From Phascolarctobacterium sp. (GTDB taxonomy: Bacteria > Bacillota > Negativicutes > Acidaminococcales > Acidaminococcaceae): a stretch of 45,181 bases of DNA. Location of the stretch: NCBI GenBank assembly GCA_030523325.1, contig JAUNIS010000019.1, forward strand, positions 1-45,181. The letters run 5' to 3'. This document shows positions 7,312-15,681 of this stretch, in pieces (within the stretch, counting starts at the first letter, position 1; the number at the start of each line of letters is the position of its first letter). The notes under the pieces were generated by a model. It was not told the origin of the DNA, searched no databases, and was given only the letters and a program-made list of their open reading frames with translations. The translations under genes and the position numbers were made by a program.

Positions 7312-9258
7312 ATGCAACTTGTAGTAGACGGTTTGGCCAAAGCTTTTGGTATTCACGAAATTTTTAAAAATATTTCTTTTCAGATAGAAAAAGGTGAGCA
7401 CGTTGGTCTTGTTGGTGTTAATGGCAGTGGCAAGACTACTTTAGTGCGTTGTCTTTTAGATTCTGCGTACGCAGATAGTGGCGTCATTAAATTTGAACCG
7501 GGGACTTCTGTTGGCTATGTCGAGCAAGGCTTTACCGATATTCACGGAACGATCTGGAACTTCATGCTAGGTGCGAACCAAGAGATTCTTGACCTGCGTG
7601 CTAAACTAAATCACCTGGAAAAAGCATCGGGTGATTTATCCGGCACTGAGCTTGACGAAATTCTCGAGGAATATGCAAGAGTAACGAAACGCTACGAGCA
7701 TATGGACGGCTATAATTACGAGGCTCTCATTAAACGTGTGCTTATCGGTCTTGGTTACAAGGAAGCTTGGTGGCAGGTTGACAGCGAAACATTAAGCGGA
7801 GGGCAAAAGACTCGTTTAATGCTTGCAAGAGCGCTTGCTCGTAATCCGGAATTTTTAATTCTCGACGAACCCACAAACCATTTAGATATCGTCATGACTG
7901 AATGGTTGGAAAAATATTTGCAGGAGTTCAAGGGTGGGCTTTTAGTTATCAGTCATGACCGTGCGTTTTTAGATAATGTTGCTACTCGCACTTTGGAGAT
8001 GGAAGGCGGAAGGTTACAAAGCTTTAAGGGGAACTACACGCATTATTTAGAACAGAAAGCCATTCAGGTGCAAACTCTCGAGGCTGCATATAATGCTCAG
8101 CAAGATTATATTGCTCGCACCGAAGCATATATTCGTCGTTTTAAAGCGGGCATCAAAAGTAAGATGGCGCGTGGTCGTCAGTCTCAGCTGGACCGTTTAG
8201 AACGTTTGGATGCTCCTGTACATAACGAAGAGTTTGAGCTTCGTCTTCCTCCGGCAACGGAATGTGCGGATAGAGTCCTCATCATGGAAGATTTATCCAT
8301 TGGCTACGGGGACAATGTTTTAGCAAAAAATATTACCTTAACCTTGCGTCGAGGCGAGAAGTGTGCCTTGATGGGGGCCAATGGTACGGGTAAGACCACA
8401 CTGCTGAGAACAATTTTAGGTGAAGTCGAGCCTTTAAGCGGTAAAGCAAAAATTGGCAACCGTGTGCAGATCGGTTATTTCTCTCAAAGCTACGAAAGAC
8501 TTGACCCGAGACAAACGCTTTTAGAAAATTTTGTCATCGAATACGGCTTTACGGAAGAACATACTCGCTCCATGCTTGGGGGAATGCTTTTCCACGGGGA
8601 CGACGTGTTCAAGGAAATTGGTACCTTAAGTGGTGGTCAAAAGGCGAGACTTGTGCTTTTGAAATTAGTTCTTGACGGCGCTAATTGTTTAGTTCTCGAC
8701 GAACCGACAAACCATTTAGATATCATGGCTCGCGAAACTGTTGAGGCAGCTCTCGAAGCCTTTGACGGTACTGTACTAGTTGTCAGCCACGATAGATATT
8801 TTATTAAAGAAGTCGCAACACGCATTTGGGAAATTGACGCAAAGGGTGTGCATGATTACAAGGGCGATTACGCTTTTTATTTAGAAGAGCAAGAAAAATT
8901 GCGTCAAAAGGAAGCTGCATTGCAACAAGAAAAAGAAAAGCAAGCTGCTTACCTGGAGGCGCAAGCGAAAAAACAAAAGGCTGCCGAGTTAACTCAAGCT
9001 GTGGAAGTAAAATCGCAAACTAAAAAGGAACGCAAATATACTGCTGCCGACGCAGAAAAAATGTTGCCCAACGTTGAACTGCGTATTCGCGAACAAGAGG
9101 CGATGAAAAAACTTTTGGAAGTGCAAATGAACGATCCCGCAAATCAAATGGATTTGGCCAAGAGTCAATCCATGGCGCAAGAGCACGAGGCTTACGAAAA
9201 TAAAATTGCCGAGCTCATGGAGAAGTGGGAGCAGTTAATGGAGGCTTTAGAAGAGTGA
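7312..9258 (+). CDS. ABC-F family ribosome-associated ATPase
   Basis: A 648-residue soluble protein with two ABC domains and no membrane segment, the ABC-F layout (YdiF/Uup/YfmR-like). Domain 1 has Walker A GVNGSGKT (35-42), LSGGQKTR (about 161) and Walker B LILDEPTNHLD (about 182-192). A charged linker (about 235-320) corresponds to the P-site tRNA interaction region. Domain 2 has GANGTGKT (about 355), LSGGQKAR (about 439) and LVLDEPTNHLD (about 460). A Lys/Glu-rich coiled-coil tail occupies about 540-648. Such proteins bind the ribosomal E site to relieve stalling or confer antibiotic resistance; resistance cannot be told from sequence here. Its stop overlaps the tadA start (TGATG). Ribosome site GAGGT. 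Confidence 0.9.
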   Translation: MQLVVDGLAKAFGIHEIFKNISFQIEKGEHVGLVGVNGSGKTTLVRCLLDSAYADSGVIKFEPGTSVGYVEQGFTDIHGTIWNFMLGANQEILDLRAKLNHLEKASGDLSGTELDEILEEYARVTKRYEHMDGYNYEALIKRVLIGLGYKEAWWQVDSETLSGGQKTRLMLARALARNPEFLILDEPTNHLDIVMTEWLEKYLQEFKGGLLVISHDRAFLDNVATRTLEMEGGRLQSFKGNYTHYLEQKAIQVQTLEAAYNAQQDYIARTEAYIRRFKAGIKSKMARGRQSQLDRLERLDAPVHNEEFELRLPPATECADRVLIMEDLSIGYGDNVLAKNITLTLRRGEKCALMGANGTGKTTLLRTILGEVEPLSGKAKIGNRVQIGYFSQSYERLDPRQTLLENFVIEYGFTEEHTRSMLGGMLFHGDDVFKEIGTLSGGQKARLVLLKLVLDGANCLVLDEPTNHLDIMARETVEAALEAFDGTVLVVSHDRYFIKEVATRIWEIDAKGVHDYKGDYAFYLEEQEKLRQKEAALQQEKEKQAAYLEAQAKKQKAAELTQAVEVKSQTKKERKYTAADAEKMLPNVELRIREQEAMKKLLEVQMNDPANQMDLAKSQSMAQEHEAYENKIAELMEKWEQLMEALEE

Positions 9259-9743
9259 TGGACGATAAATATTTTATGAGCATTGCTCTCGAAGAAGCTA
9301 AGCAAGCGGCATCCTTGGGTGAGATTCCTATTGGGGCAGTGCTCGTATGTGATGGTGAGGTAATTGCAGCCGCTCATAATATGCGCGAGATCTGGCAGGA
9401 TGCGACTGCTCATGCGGAAGTCATCGTTATTCGCGAGGCCTGTCAAAAATTAAAACGTTGGCGACTCACTGGTTGTACACTTTACGTAACTGTTGAACCA
9501 TGTCCTATGTGTAGTGGTGCCATTGTTAACAGTCGCATAGACAGAGTTGTATACGGTTGTCCGGACGTAAAAGCAGGTGGAGCTGAATCTATTTTCAATA
9601 TTATCACCAATCCCAATCTTAATCACGTGGCTAATGTTACAAGTGGTGTTCGTGAAGAAGAATGCGCGCAAGTAATGAAGGATTTTTTCAAAATGCGCAG
9701 AGAACAAAATAAGGAAAAGAAAAAATTCGGAAATTTAGAATAA
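9258..9743 (+). CDS. tadA: tRNA-specific adenosine deaminase
   Basis: A 161-residue zinc deaminase converting A34 to inosine in tRNA-Arg(ACG). The catalytic HAE (H52, E54) and PCPMC (C82, C85) are intact, and the C-terminal helix ends in a basic FFKMRREQNKEKKK tail. The ATG at 9258 overlaps the TGA of the ABC-F gene by one base; a longer in-frame extension is possible but lacks this coupling and would overlap the ABC-F gene. Length is normal for TadA. Confidence 0.93.
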   Translation: MDDKYFMSIALEEAKQAASLGEIPIGAVLVCDGEVIAAAHNMREIWQDATAHAEVIVIREACQKLKRWRLTGCTLYVTVEPCPMCSGAIVNSRIDRVVYGCPDVKAGGAESIFNIITNPNLNHVANVTSGVREEECAQVMKDFFKMRREQNKEKKKFGNLE

Positions 9744-9807
9744 AACAGACGTTGATTAATAAAAATATTTTTTGCTGCATCACTGAAAATTAAATAAGAT
9801 TAAATAA

Positions 9808-9850
9808 CCCTCGGTAAAATTAACGAAAAAAATTTTTGCCGAGGGCATTT
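9808..9850 (+). terminator. terminator after tadA
   Basis: CCCTCGG (9808-9814) pairs with CCGAGGG (9839-9845), extended by TAAAA/TTTTT pairing, followed by CATTTTG. It ends the ABC-F/tadA unit. Confidence 0.75.
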
Positions 9851-9880
9851 TGTTGAAAAAATTTTTTGTTTTATTTCCTA

Positions 9881-9909
9881 TTGACAAAATATGTTTATAA
9901 GCGTATACT
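9881..9909 (+). promoter_or_regulatory. strong sigma-A-type promoter of the cys leader / cysK
   Basis: TTGACA (9881-9886), a 17-base spacer and TATACT (9904-9909). ATATGTTTA occurs in the spacer (9890 on) and again at about 9936, with an inverted AAACATATA at about 9921. These repeats bracket the predicted start site and could bind a repressor. Confidence 0.75.
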
Positions 9910-9967
9910 ATGTTCAACTAAAACATATAAATAAAATATGTTTAAATGTTTCAAGGGGGAACCCAAA

Positions 9968-10033
9968 ATGAAAAAATTGGCTTATGAATTTTTAAAGGCA
10001 AAATTTTATTCTGGACGAATGTGTTGTTGTTGA
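9968..10033 (+). CDS. cysteine leader peptide (ends Cys-Cys-Cys)
   Basis: A 21-residue reading frame begins MKKLAYEF and ends RMCCC immediately before TGA; the last three sense codons are TGT TGT TGT. It has an excellent ribosome site (AAGGGGGA, 8 bases before ATG) and lies between a consensus promoter and cysK. Runs of codons for the end-product amino acid are the hallmark of ribosome-mediated attenuation, and CCC-ending upstream frames are known as cysteine sensors in mycobacteria. The 78 bases between its stop and the cysK start are A-rich with only weak hairpins (TAAAAC-AG-TTTTA, AAAAATTTTT). Whether control is by termination or by translational coupling is therefore unclear. Confidence 0.75.
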   Translation: MKKLAYEFLKAKFYSGRMCCC

Positions 10034-10111
10034 ATCTAAAACAGTTTTAAAAAAAAATTAGAGAAAAATTTTTGAAAAAATTCAGCAATGATATATTAGG
10101 AGGAATTTATT

Positions 10112-11047
10112 ATGTCTAAAATTTACAAGGGAACTGCAAATCTTATTGGAAATACACCGTTAGTAGAAGTCGTAAATATTGAAAAGGCATTAGGTCTGGA
10201 CGCAAGAATTTTGGTAAAACTCGAATACTTGAATCCTGCTGGTAGCGTAAAAGATAGAATTGCTAAGGCAATGATTGATGACGCAGAAGAAAAAGGTTTA
10301 TTAAAACCTGGCGCAACAATTATTGAACCAACCTCTGGTAATACTGGTATCGGTCTCGCTGCTATCGCAGCAAGCAAAGGCTACAAAATTATTCTTACTA
10401 TGCCCGAGACTATGTCCGTTGAACGCCGCAATATTTTAAAAGCTTACGGTGCGGAAATTGTTCTTACAGATGGCGCTAAAGGAATGAAGGGGGCTATCGC
10501 GAAGGCGGATGAGCTCGCTCAAGAAATTTCCGGTAGCTTTATTCCTGGTCAATTCGTAAATCCTGCTAACCCGGCGATTCACAAAGCAACTACTGGTCCG
10601 GAGATTTGGAATGATACAGATGGGGCAGTCGATATTTTTGTTGCAGGCGTTGGCACTGGTGGCACAGTAACTGGTACAGGTGAATATTTAAAATCACAAA
10701 AGCCTAATATAAAGGTTGTTGCTGTTGAGCCTTCTGCTTCTCCTGTCCTTTCTAAAGGTGTTGCGGGCTCTCACAAGATTCAAGGTATCGGCGCTGGTTT
10801 CGTACCAGACGTTTTGAACACAAAAGTTTATGACGAAGTATTCCCGGTAGATAATGAAGACGCTTTTGAAATTGCTAAGTTGTTAGGTCGCACGGAAGGT
10901 ATTTTGGTTGGTATTTCTTCAGGTGCAGCCTTGCACGTGGCTATCGAATTAGCAAAACGTCCTGAAAACAAAGGCAAAACTATTGTAGCTTTGTTGCCGG
11001 ACAGCGGAGATCGTTATTATTCTACTCCTTTATTTGTGGGAAATTAA
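10112..11047 (+). CDS. cysK: cysteine synthase A (O-acetylserine sulfhydrylase)
   Basis: A 311-residue PLP enzyme making cysteine from O-acetylserine and sulfide. The PLP lysine lies in NPAGSVKDR (K47), the phosphate/substrate loop is TSGNTG (74-79) and a GISSGA loop is near the C-terminus. Length and motifs are those of CysK rather than cystathionine beta-synthase. Ribosome site TTAGGAGGAA. It follows a cysteine-rich leader peptide and precedes a truncated Rrf2 regulator and the iscS-iscU-mnmA genes, so cysteine supply and sulfur mobilisation are grouped. Confidence 0.95.
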   Translation: MSKIYKGTANLIGNTPLVEVVNIEKALGLDARILVKLEYLNPAGSVKDRIAKAMIDDAEEKGLLKPGATIIEPTSGNTGIGLAAIAASKGYKIILTMPETMSVERRNILKAYGAEIVLTDGAKGMKGAIAKADELAQEISGSFIPGQFVNPANPAIHKATTGPEIWNDTDGAVDIFVAGVGTGGTVTGTGEYLKSQKPNIKVVAVEPSASPVLSKGVAGSHKIQGIGAGFVPDVLNTKVYDEVFPVDNEDAFEIAKLLGRTEGILVGISSGAALHVAIELAKRPENKGKTIVALLPDSGDRYYSTPLFVGN

Positions 11048-11074
11048 TACTTTAAAAATATAGGAGCGTAGTAT

Positions 11075-11200
11075 ATGTTAGTTTCTACCAAGGGACGTTA
11101 TTCAGTTAGGGTAATGTTAGATTTAGCTGAGCATACGGACTCTGGCGAATATAGAAAGAGGCATCCTGTCCGCATCATTAGGTGGGCAGGATGTTTTTAA
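11075..11200 (+). pseudogene. truncated Rrf2/IscR/CymR-type regulator
   Basis: A 41-codon frame with ribosome site TAGGAG. Its first 25 residues (MLVSTKGRYSVRVMLDLAEH...) are the unmistakable N-terminus of Rrf2-family regulators (IscR, CymR), i.e. the first helix before the HTH. The recognition helix, Cys cluster and the remaining about 110 residues are absent. The remaining codons run through a terminator hairpin and the stop lies in its T-tract. In related genomes an intact Rrf2 gene commonly heads the isc/cys cluster, so this is read as a deletion remnant. A retained micro-ORF used for attenuation is the alternative. Confidence 0.8.
11162..11198 (+). terminator. terminator between cysK and iscS
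   Basis: CATCCTGTCC (11162-11171) pairs with GGGCAGGATG (11184-11193, one wobble), followed by TTTTT. It lies within the 3' part of the truncated Rrf2 frame. Only 34 bases separate its T-run from iscS and no convincing promoter is seen there, so iscS may depend on read-through. Confidence 0.8.
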
Positions 11201-11231
11201 ATATAAAAATAAAATATTTTGGGAGGTTCTT

Positions 11232-12422
11232 ATGAAAACAATTTACATGGATAATGCAGCCACTACAAAAATGAGTAGAACAGCTATAGACGCAATGCTT
11301 CCTTTTATGGAAGAATATTACGGAAACCCATCTAGTTTACATACCGTTGGTCAAATTGCGGCTGAAGCTTTAGACAAAGCTCGAGCAGACGTGGCTCAAT
11401 GTTTAGGTTGTAAGCCGACAGAAATTACTTTTACTTCTGGCGGCAGTGAAGCCGATAACCAGGCTTTGATTTCTGTGGCGAAAATTGGTGAACGCAAGGG
11501 AAAAAAACATATCATCTCTACAGCCTTTGAACATCATGCTATGTTGCATACTTTGGACAAGCTTGCTAAGCAAGGCTTTGACATTGAATTATTGCCTGTT
11601 GGTAAGACTGGTACCATTACTGCTGAACAAGTAAAAAATGCAATTCGTGAAGACACCATCTTAGTATCTACCATGTATGCTAATAATGAAATTGGGTCTG
11701 TACTTCCCATTGCAGAAATTGGCGCGGTTTGTCACGAAAAAGGTGTTCTGTTCCACACAGATGCAGTTCAAGCGACTGGTCATTTACATATTAATGTTGT
11801 AGAACAAAATATTGACATGTTGTCCTTCTCTGGTCATAAATTTCATGGACCAAAAGGTATTGGCGTTCTTTATGCAAAACGTGGCATCGTTCTTTCTAAT
11901 GTTATTGAAGGCGGTGCACAAGAACGTGGTAAACGTGGTGGTACAGAAAATATTCCTGCCATTGTTGGTATGGCTGCTGCTCTAAAAGAAGCTTGTGAGC
12001 ATATCGATGATTATGGCACGAAGGTTGCTGCTTTACGCGACCAGCTTATTGCTGGCCTTTCTCAAATTCCTCACTCTGTTGTCAATGGTGACTTGAAAAA
12101 TCGTTTGCCTGGTAACGTGAATATGTGTTTCGAAGGTATTGAAGGTGAAAGCATTCTTCTTATGTTAGACGCTAAAGGTATTTGCGCTTCTTCTGGTAGC
12201 GCTTGTACGTCTGGTTCTTTGGATCCGAGTCACGTGCTTCTTTCCATTGGCTTGCCTCATGAAATCGCGCATGGTTCTTTGAGACTGAGCCTTTGCGAGT
12301 ATAATACTCAAGAAGAGGTTGATTATGTTCTCAAAGAGATTCCTCCTATCATCGAATATTTGCGTAATATGTCTCCGCTTTGGAAGGACAAGGTAATTGG
12401 TAAAAAGAAATTCTTTCTCTAA
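11232..12422 (+). CDS. iscS: cysteine desulfurase (IscS/NifS)
   Basis: A 396-residue class V PLP aminotransferase-fold enzyme that removes sulfur from cysteine for Fe-S cluster assembly and tRNA thiolation. N-terminal YMDNAATT, PLP lysine in SGHKFHGPKG (K203) and the persulfide cysteine in SSGSACTSG (C325) are present. It is followed by the scaffold iscU and by mnmA, both of which receive sulfur from it. The ribosome site is GGGAGG. The C-terminus ends in a short basic KKKFF tail. Confidence 0.95.
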   Translation: MKTIYMDNAATTKMSRTAIDAMLPFMEEYYGNPSSLHTVGQIAAEALDKARADVAQCLGCKPTEITFTSGGSEADNQALISVAKIGERKGKKHIISTAFEHHAMLHTLDKLAKQGFDIELLPVGKTGTITAEQVKNAIREDTILVSTMYANNEIGSVLPIAEIGAVCHEKGVLFHTDAVQATGHLHINVVEQNIDMLSFSGHKFHGPKGIGVLYAKRGIVLSNVIEGGAQERGKRGGTENIPAIVGMAAALKEACEHIDDYGTKVAALRDQLIAGLSQIPHSVVNGDLKNRLPGNVNMCFEGIEGESILLMLDAKGICASSGSACTSGSLDPSHVLLSIGLPHEIAHGSLRLSLCEYNTQEEVDYVLKEIPPIIEYLRNMSPLWKDKVIGKKKFFL

Positions 12423-12465
12423 GAAAATTTAAATAAAAATTTTTCATGAAAGGTTGGTATTAATC

Positions 12466-12897
12466 ATGGCTTTATATAGTGAAAAAGTAATGGATCATTT
12501 CCGTAATCCTCGTAATGTTGGCAGCATTGAAAATCCTAGTGGTGTTGGTGAGGTTGGTAATGCTAAATGCGGCGACATCATGAAAATTTATCTGAAGATT
12601 GAAAATGAAATCATTACTGACGTAAAATTTGAAACCTTTGGTTGTGGCAGTGCAATTGCTTCTAGCTCTATAGCAACAGAACTTATTAAAGGCAAGCCAG
12701 TCTCTGAAGCATTAGAGCTTTCTAACAAAGCAGTTGTTGAAGCTTTGGAAGGTTTGCCGGTTCATAAATTACATTGTTCTGTATTGGCTGAGGAGGCGAT
12801 TAAAGCAGCCGTACAAGATTATTACGAAAAAAATGGTATTGCTTACGACAAAACTCAATTTCCTGATTGTGAGGCTTGTGGACATTGTCATGAGTAA
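12466..12897 (+). CDS. iscU: Fe-S cluster scaffold protein IscU/NifU-N
   Basis: A 143-residue scaffold. Cluster ligands are at C35 with D37 (NAKCGD), C60 (FGCGSA) and H103-C104 (LHCS). The ATG at 12466 is chosen; an upstream TTG has no room for a ribosome site, whereas AAAGG lies 12 bases before the ATG. Beyond the usual domain is a C-terminal CEACGHCHE tail with three more cysteines (C135, C138, C141) and a histidine, which could bind metal. The 3' end overlaps the mnmA start by 8 bases, indicating translational coupling. Confidence 0.93.
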   Translation: MALYSEKVMDHFRNPRNVGSIENPSGVGEVGNAKCGDIMKIYLKIENEIITDVKFETFGCGSAIASSSIATELIKGKPVSEALELSNKAVVEALEGLPVHKLHCSVLAEEAIKAAVQDYYEKNGIAYDKTQFPDCEACGHCHE

Positions 12898-13954
12898 AGC
12901 ACTGATTGCTATGAGTGGGGGAGTGGACTCTTCTGTCGCGGCACATTTAACGCAAGCAAAAGGCTTTGAATGTATTGGCTGTACTATGAAACTATACGAA
13001 AATGAAGATGCAGGTGTGCCTAAAGCGCATACCTGTTGTTCTTTAAATGACGTAGAAGACGCTCGCTTAGTAGCTCGCAAACTGGGGATGCCTTACTACG
13101 TCTTTAATTTTAGTGACGACTTTAAAGAAAAAATTATCGATAAGTTTGTTGATTGCTATTTACATGGAAAAACTCCTAATCCTTGCATAGATTGTAATCG
13201 GTATATGAAATTCGACAAGCTTTTTGATCGTGCTAAAATTTTAGGCTGCGAATACATTGTCACAGGTCATTACGCTCGCATTGAACGTGAAGCGAATAAA
13301 TTTGTCTTAAAGAAAGCACTTGATCGAACTAAGGATCAAAGCTATGTTCTTTACTTCTTAACACAAGAGCAGTTGGCCCATACACTTTTTCCCTTAGGCA
13401 CTTATCAAAAGAGTCAAGTGAGAATTATTGCCGAAGCACAAGGATTCGTTAATTTCAACAAACCAGATAGCCAAGATATTTGTTTTGTTCCGGACGGTGA
13501 TTATGCAAAGGTTGTTGAACTGCATGCAGGACACTTGCCCCCGCAAGGTGATTTTGTGGGGACCGATGGCACAAAAATGGGGACGCATAAAGGAATCATT
13601 CATTACACTATTGGACAGAGAAAAGGTATAGGACTTGCTTTAAACGAACCGTATTTTGTTTGCTCCATCGACGTCAAAAATAATACTGTCGTGCTGGGTA
13701 AATCGAAGGATCTTTTTGCACGAGAACTTATTGCCGAAGATTTCAATTGGATTTCTGGCGTAGCTCCAAGTGAGGAGCTTCATTGCCAAGCAAAAATTCG
13801 TTATCGTCACCAAGAACAAGCAGCCGTTGTCCGTGTGCTGAGTGACGGACGCGTGCAAGTAGTTTTTGATGAACCACAGCGAGCCATTACACCGGGACAA
13901 GCTGTTGTTCTTTATGACGGGGATATCGTATTGGGTGGCGGGGTAATTATTTAA
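12890..13954 (+). CDS. mnmA: tRNA-specific 2-thiouridylase
   Basis: A 354-residue enzyme adding sulfur to U34 of tRNA-Lys, -Glu and -Gln, using sulfur relayed from IscS. The PP-loop is SGGVDSS (9-15), the catalytic cysteines C102 (in NPCIDCN) and C198 (DICFVPDGDY) are present, and the C-terminal barrel begins at about 245. The ATG at 12890 lies inside the end of iscU; much longer in-frame extensions only translate the iscU region in another frame. It has the clostridial form with the HTCCSLNDVEDAR insert. Confidence 0.94.
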   Translation: MSKALIAMSGGVDSSVAAHLTQAKGFECIGCTMKLYENEDAGVPKAHTCCSLNDVEDARLVARKLGMPYYVFNFSDDFKEKIIDKFVDCYLHGKTPNPCIDCNRYMKFDKLFDRAKILGCEYIVTGHYARIEREANKFVLKKALDRTKDQSYVLYFLTQEQLAHTLFPLGTYQKSQVRIIAEAQGFVNFNKPDSQDICFVPDGDYAKVVELHAGHLPPQGDFVGTDGTKMGTHKGIIHYTIGQRKGIGLALNEPYFVCSIDVKNNTVVLGKSKDLFARELIAEDFNWISGVAPSEELHCQAKIRYRHQEQAAVVRVLSDGRVQVVFDEPQRAITPGQAVVLYDGDIVLGGGVII

Positions 13955-13987
13955 GATTTTTTAGTTTGCATTGCTTTTCGCTACACA

Positions 13988-14016
13988 TTGAAATCTTGCG
14001 ACAAAAATGATATAAT
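13988..14016 (+). promoter_or_regulatory. tRNA-Ser promoter
   Basis: TTGAAA (13988-13993), 17-base spacer, TATAAT (14011-14016), about 19 bases upstream of the tRNA 5' end. Confidence 0.75.
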
Positions 14017-14034
14017 AAGCCATTATCATATTGC

Positions 14035-14125
14035 GGAGATGTAGCGAAGTGGTCATAACGCGCCTGACTCGAAATCAGTTGGCCGTGCAAGCGGTTCGTG
14101 GGTTCGAATCCCACCATCTCCGCCA
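14035..14125 (+). tRNA. tRNA-Ser (anticodon CGA)
   Basis: Type II tRNA of 91 bases including the encoded CCA. Acceptor arms GGAGATG / CATCTCC with discriminator G, anticodon stem CTGA/TCAG around loop CTCGAAA (anticodon CGA, reads UCG), long variable arm, and TpsiC arm with GGTTCGAATCC. It has its own promoter and terminator. Confidence 0.95.
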
Positions 14126-14138
14126 ATTTAAATGTTTA

Positions 14139-14163
14139 GTCGCTCTTAGGAGCGACTTTTTTT
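14139..14163 (+). terminator. tRNA-Ser terminator
   Basis: GTCGCTC (14139-14145) and GAGCGAC (14150-14156) around a TTAG loop, followed by seven T. It lies 28 bases before the metF start, so metF needs read-through or a weak promoter not obvious here. Confidence 0.9.
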
Positions 14164-14190
14164 AGAATTGTTTTTGTATGGAGTATTGTT

Positions 14191-15057
14191 ATGGAGAAAA
14201 TAATCAACATCTTAAAAAATGATAAGGTATGCATTTCTTGCGAGCTTTTTCCTCCTAAGCAAGGCACTGAATTGCCCAATGCTTTGGAAGTGGTTCGCGA
14301 AATTGCCAAAGTAAATCCGTCTCACATGTCTGTTACTTATGGAGCAGGTGGGTCGACTGTAGGTTATAGTGCAAGTATTGCGAGCGAGGTACAAGCCTGC
14401 GGGATTCCTGCACTCGCACATTTGACCTGTGTTAATGCCAGCGAAAAAAATTTGAATGACGTCATTGACAAATTTAAAGCCAATGATATCAGCAATATTT
14501 TAGCACTGCGAGGTGACATTCCTGCAGGTATGGAAAAAAATTTAGACGCAAAATTTAAGCATGCGTCTGACCTCGTAAAATATTTGAAAACTCACGGAGA
14601 TTTCTGTGTCGGCGGTGCTGCTTATCCAGAAGGACATCCTGAATCTGGAAGTCTGGAACAAGATATCTTGAATACTAAAATAAAGGTGGCGGCTGGCCTA
14701 GATTTTCTCGTAACTCAAATGTTTTTCGATAATACTATTCTTTATCACTATATGTTCCGCCTTTTAAAGGCTGGTGTAAACGTGCCCGTTGTCCCTGGCG
14801 TTATGCCGATTAGCAACGCTAAGCAAATCATTCGTATTTGTCAACTGTCGGGAACAAAGCTGCCGCCTAATTTTAGAGCGATGGTAGAAAAATTTGCTGA
14901 CAAGCCGGAGGCTTTAAAACAAGCTGGTATCGCTTATACTACTGGTCAAATCATCGATTTGATTTCCAACGGTTTCAATAATATTCATATTTACACTATG
15001 AATAAACCAGAGGTCATCGGTGGTATAATGAAAAATCTTTCGGAGATTGTAAAATGA
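14191..15057 (+). CDS. metF: 5,10-methylenetetrahydrofolate reductase
   Basis: A 288-residue TIM-barrel flavoprotein reducing methylene-THF to methyl-THF, the methyl donor for methionine synthase. The catalytic glutamate is E18 (CELFPPK), followed by MSVTYGAGGS and LALRGDIP, typical FAD/folate segments. Length matches bacterial MetF. Ribosome site TATGGAG. Its stop overlaps the next start (ATGA), and the following two genes complete the methionine synthase reaction, so the three form one operon. Confidence 0.93.
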   Translation: MEKIINILKNDKVCISCELFPPKQGTELPNALEVVREIAKVNPSHMSVTYGAGGSTVGYSASIASEVQACGIPALAHLTCVNASEKNLNDVIDKFKANDISNILALRGDIPAGMEKNLDAKFKHASDLVKYLKTHGDFCVGGAAYPEGHPESGSLEQDILNTKIKVAAGLDFLVTQMFFDNTILYHYMFRLLKAGVNVPVVPGVMPISNAKQIIRICQLSGTKLPPNFRAMVEKFADKPEALKQAGIAYTTGQIIDLISNGFNNIHIYTMNKPEVIGGIMKNLSEIVK

Positions 15058-15680
15058 AATTTAATTCAAGAGAGGCTTTGCGTTATTTAGGTGCGCGCAC
15101 CAATGATAAAGATGCAGAGATTCTCGTTGATACTGTTTATTTAAAATTGAGAAATGAGCTGCAGCCTCAAAGCATTATACTTCATCATAAATGTCAGGTA
15201 GACGCAGAGGGGATTACCATTGACACCGGTATGCGCTTTACTAGTCGAGATCTCGCTCGTCATTTGCATGGTTGTGATGAAGTCTTGCTTCTAGGAGCAA
15301 CCTTGGGCAGTAAAATTGACAGGGCTATTCGTCGACTTGCTATTAGCTCCGTTGCAGAAGGTGCTGCCGCTCAAGCGGTGAGTGCAATTCTTATCGAAAG
15401 TTATTGCGACGAAGTTCAGGCTGGGATTGACACCCCAAATCTTAGCCAAAGACCTCGTTTTTCTCCAGGCTATGGAGATTGGCAGCTTGTTGAACAAAAA
15501 TTAATGTTTCGAGCCTTGGATTGTGCAAGGAAAATAGGACTCACGCTAACCGATGGCTGTATGATGGCTCCTACAAAATCAGTTACCGCTATCATCGGCT
15601 TATCAACTGAAACAAAATGTGTATGGAATAAATGTATGACCTGTGGCAATGTTAATTGTCCTTACAGGGAGGAGAATTAG
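15054..15680 (+). CDS. stand-alone methionine synthase reactivation domain (Met_synt_B12-like)
   Basis: A 208-residue protein corresponding to the C-terminal AdoMet-binding reactivation module of MetH. The AdoMet motif RxxPGY is present (R135-FSPGY140, in RPRFSPGYGDW), with later GCMMAPTKSVTAIIG and a four-cysteine C-terminal tail (CVWNKCMTCGNVNCPY). Thermotoga and many Clostridia carry this module as a separate gene beside a short MetH. It should restore inactive cob(II)alamin using AdoMet and a reductant. It overlaps metF by four bases and is followed one base later by metH. Confidence 0.85.
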   Translation: MKFNSREALRYLGARTNDKDAEILVDTVYLKLRNELQPQSIILHHKCQVDAEGITIDTGMRFTSRDLARHLHGCDEVLLLGATLGSKIDRAIRRLAISSVAEGAAAQAVSAILIESYCDEVQAGIDTPNLSQRPRFSPGYGDWQLVEQKLMFRALDCARKIGLTLTDGCMMAPTKSVTAIIGLSTETKCVWNKCMTCGNVNCPYREEN

Positions 15681-15681
15681 G

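Noticed and set aside
12734..12889. 52-codon N-terminal extension of mnmA
   Set aside because: It only reads the iscU sequence in another frame, and the PP-loop domain starts properly at the ATG at 12890.
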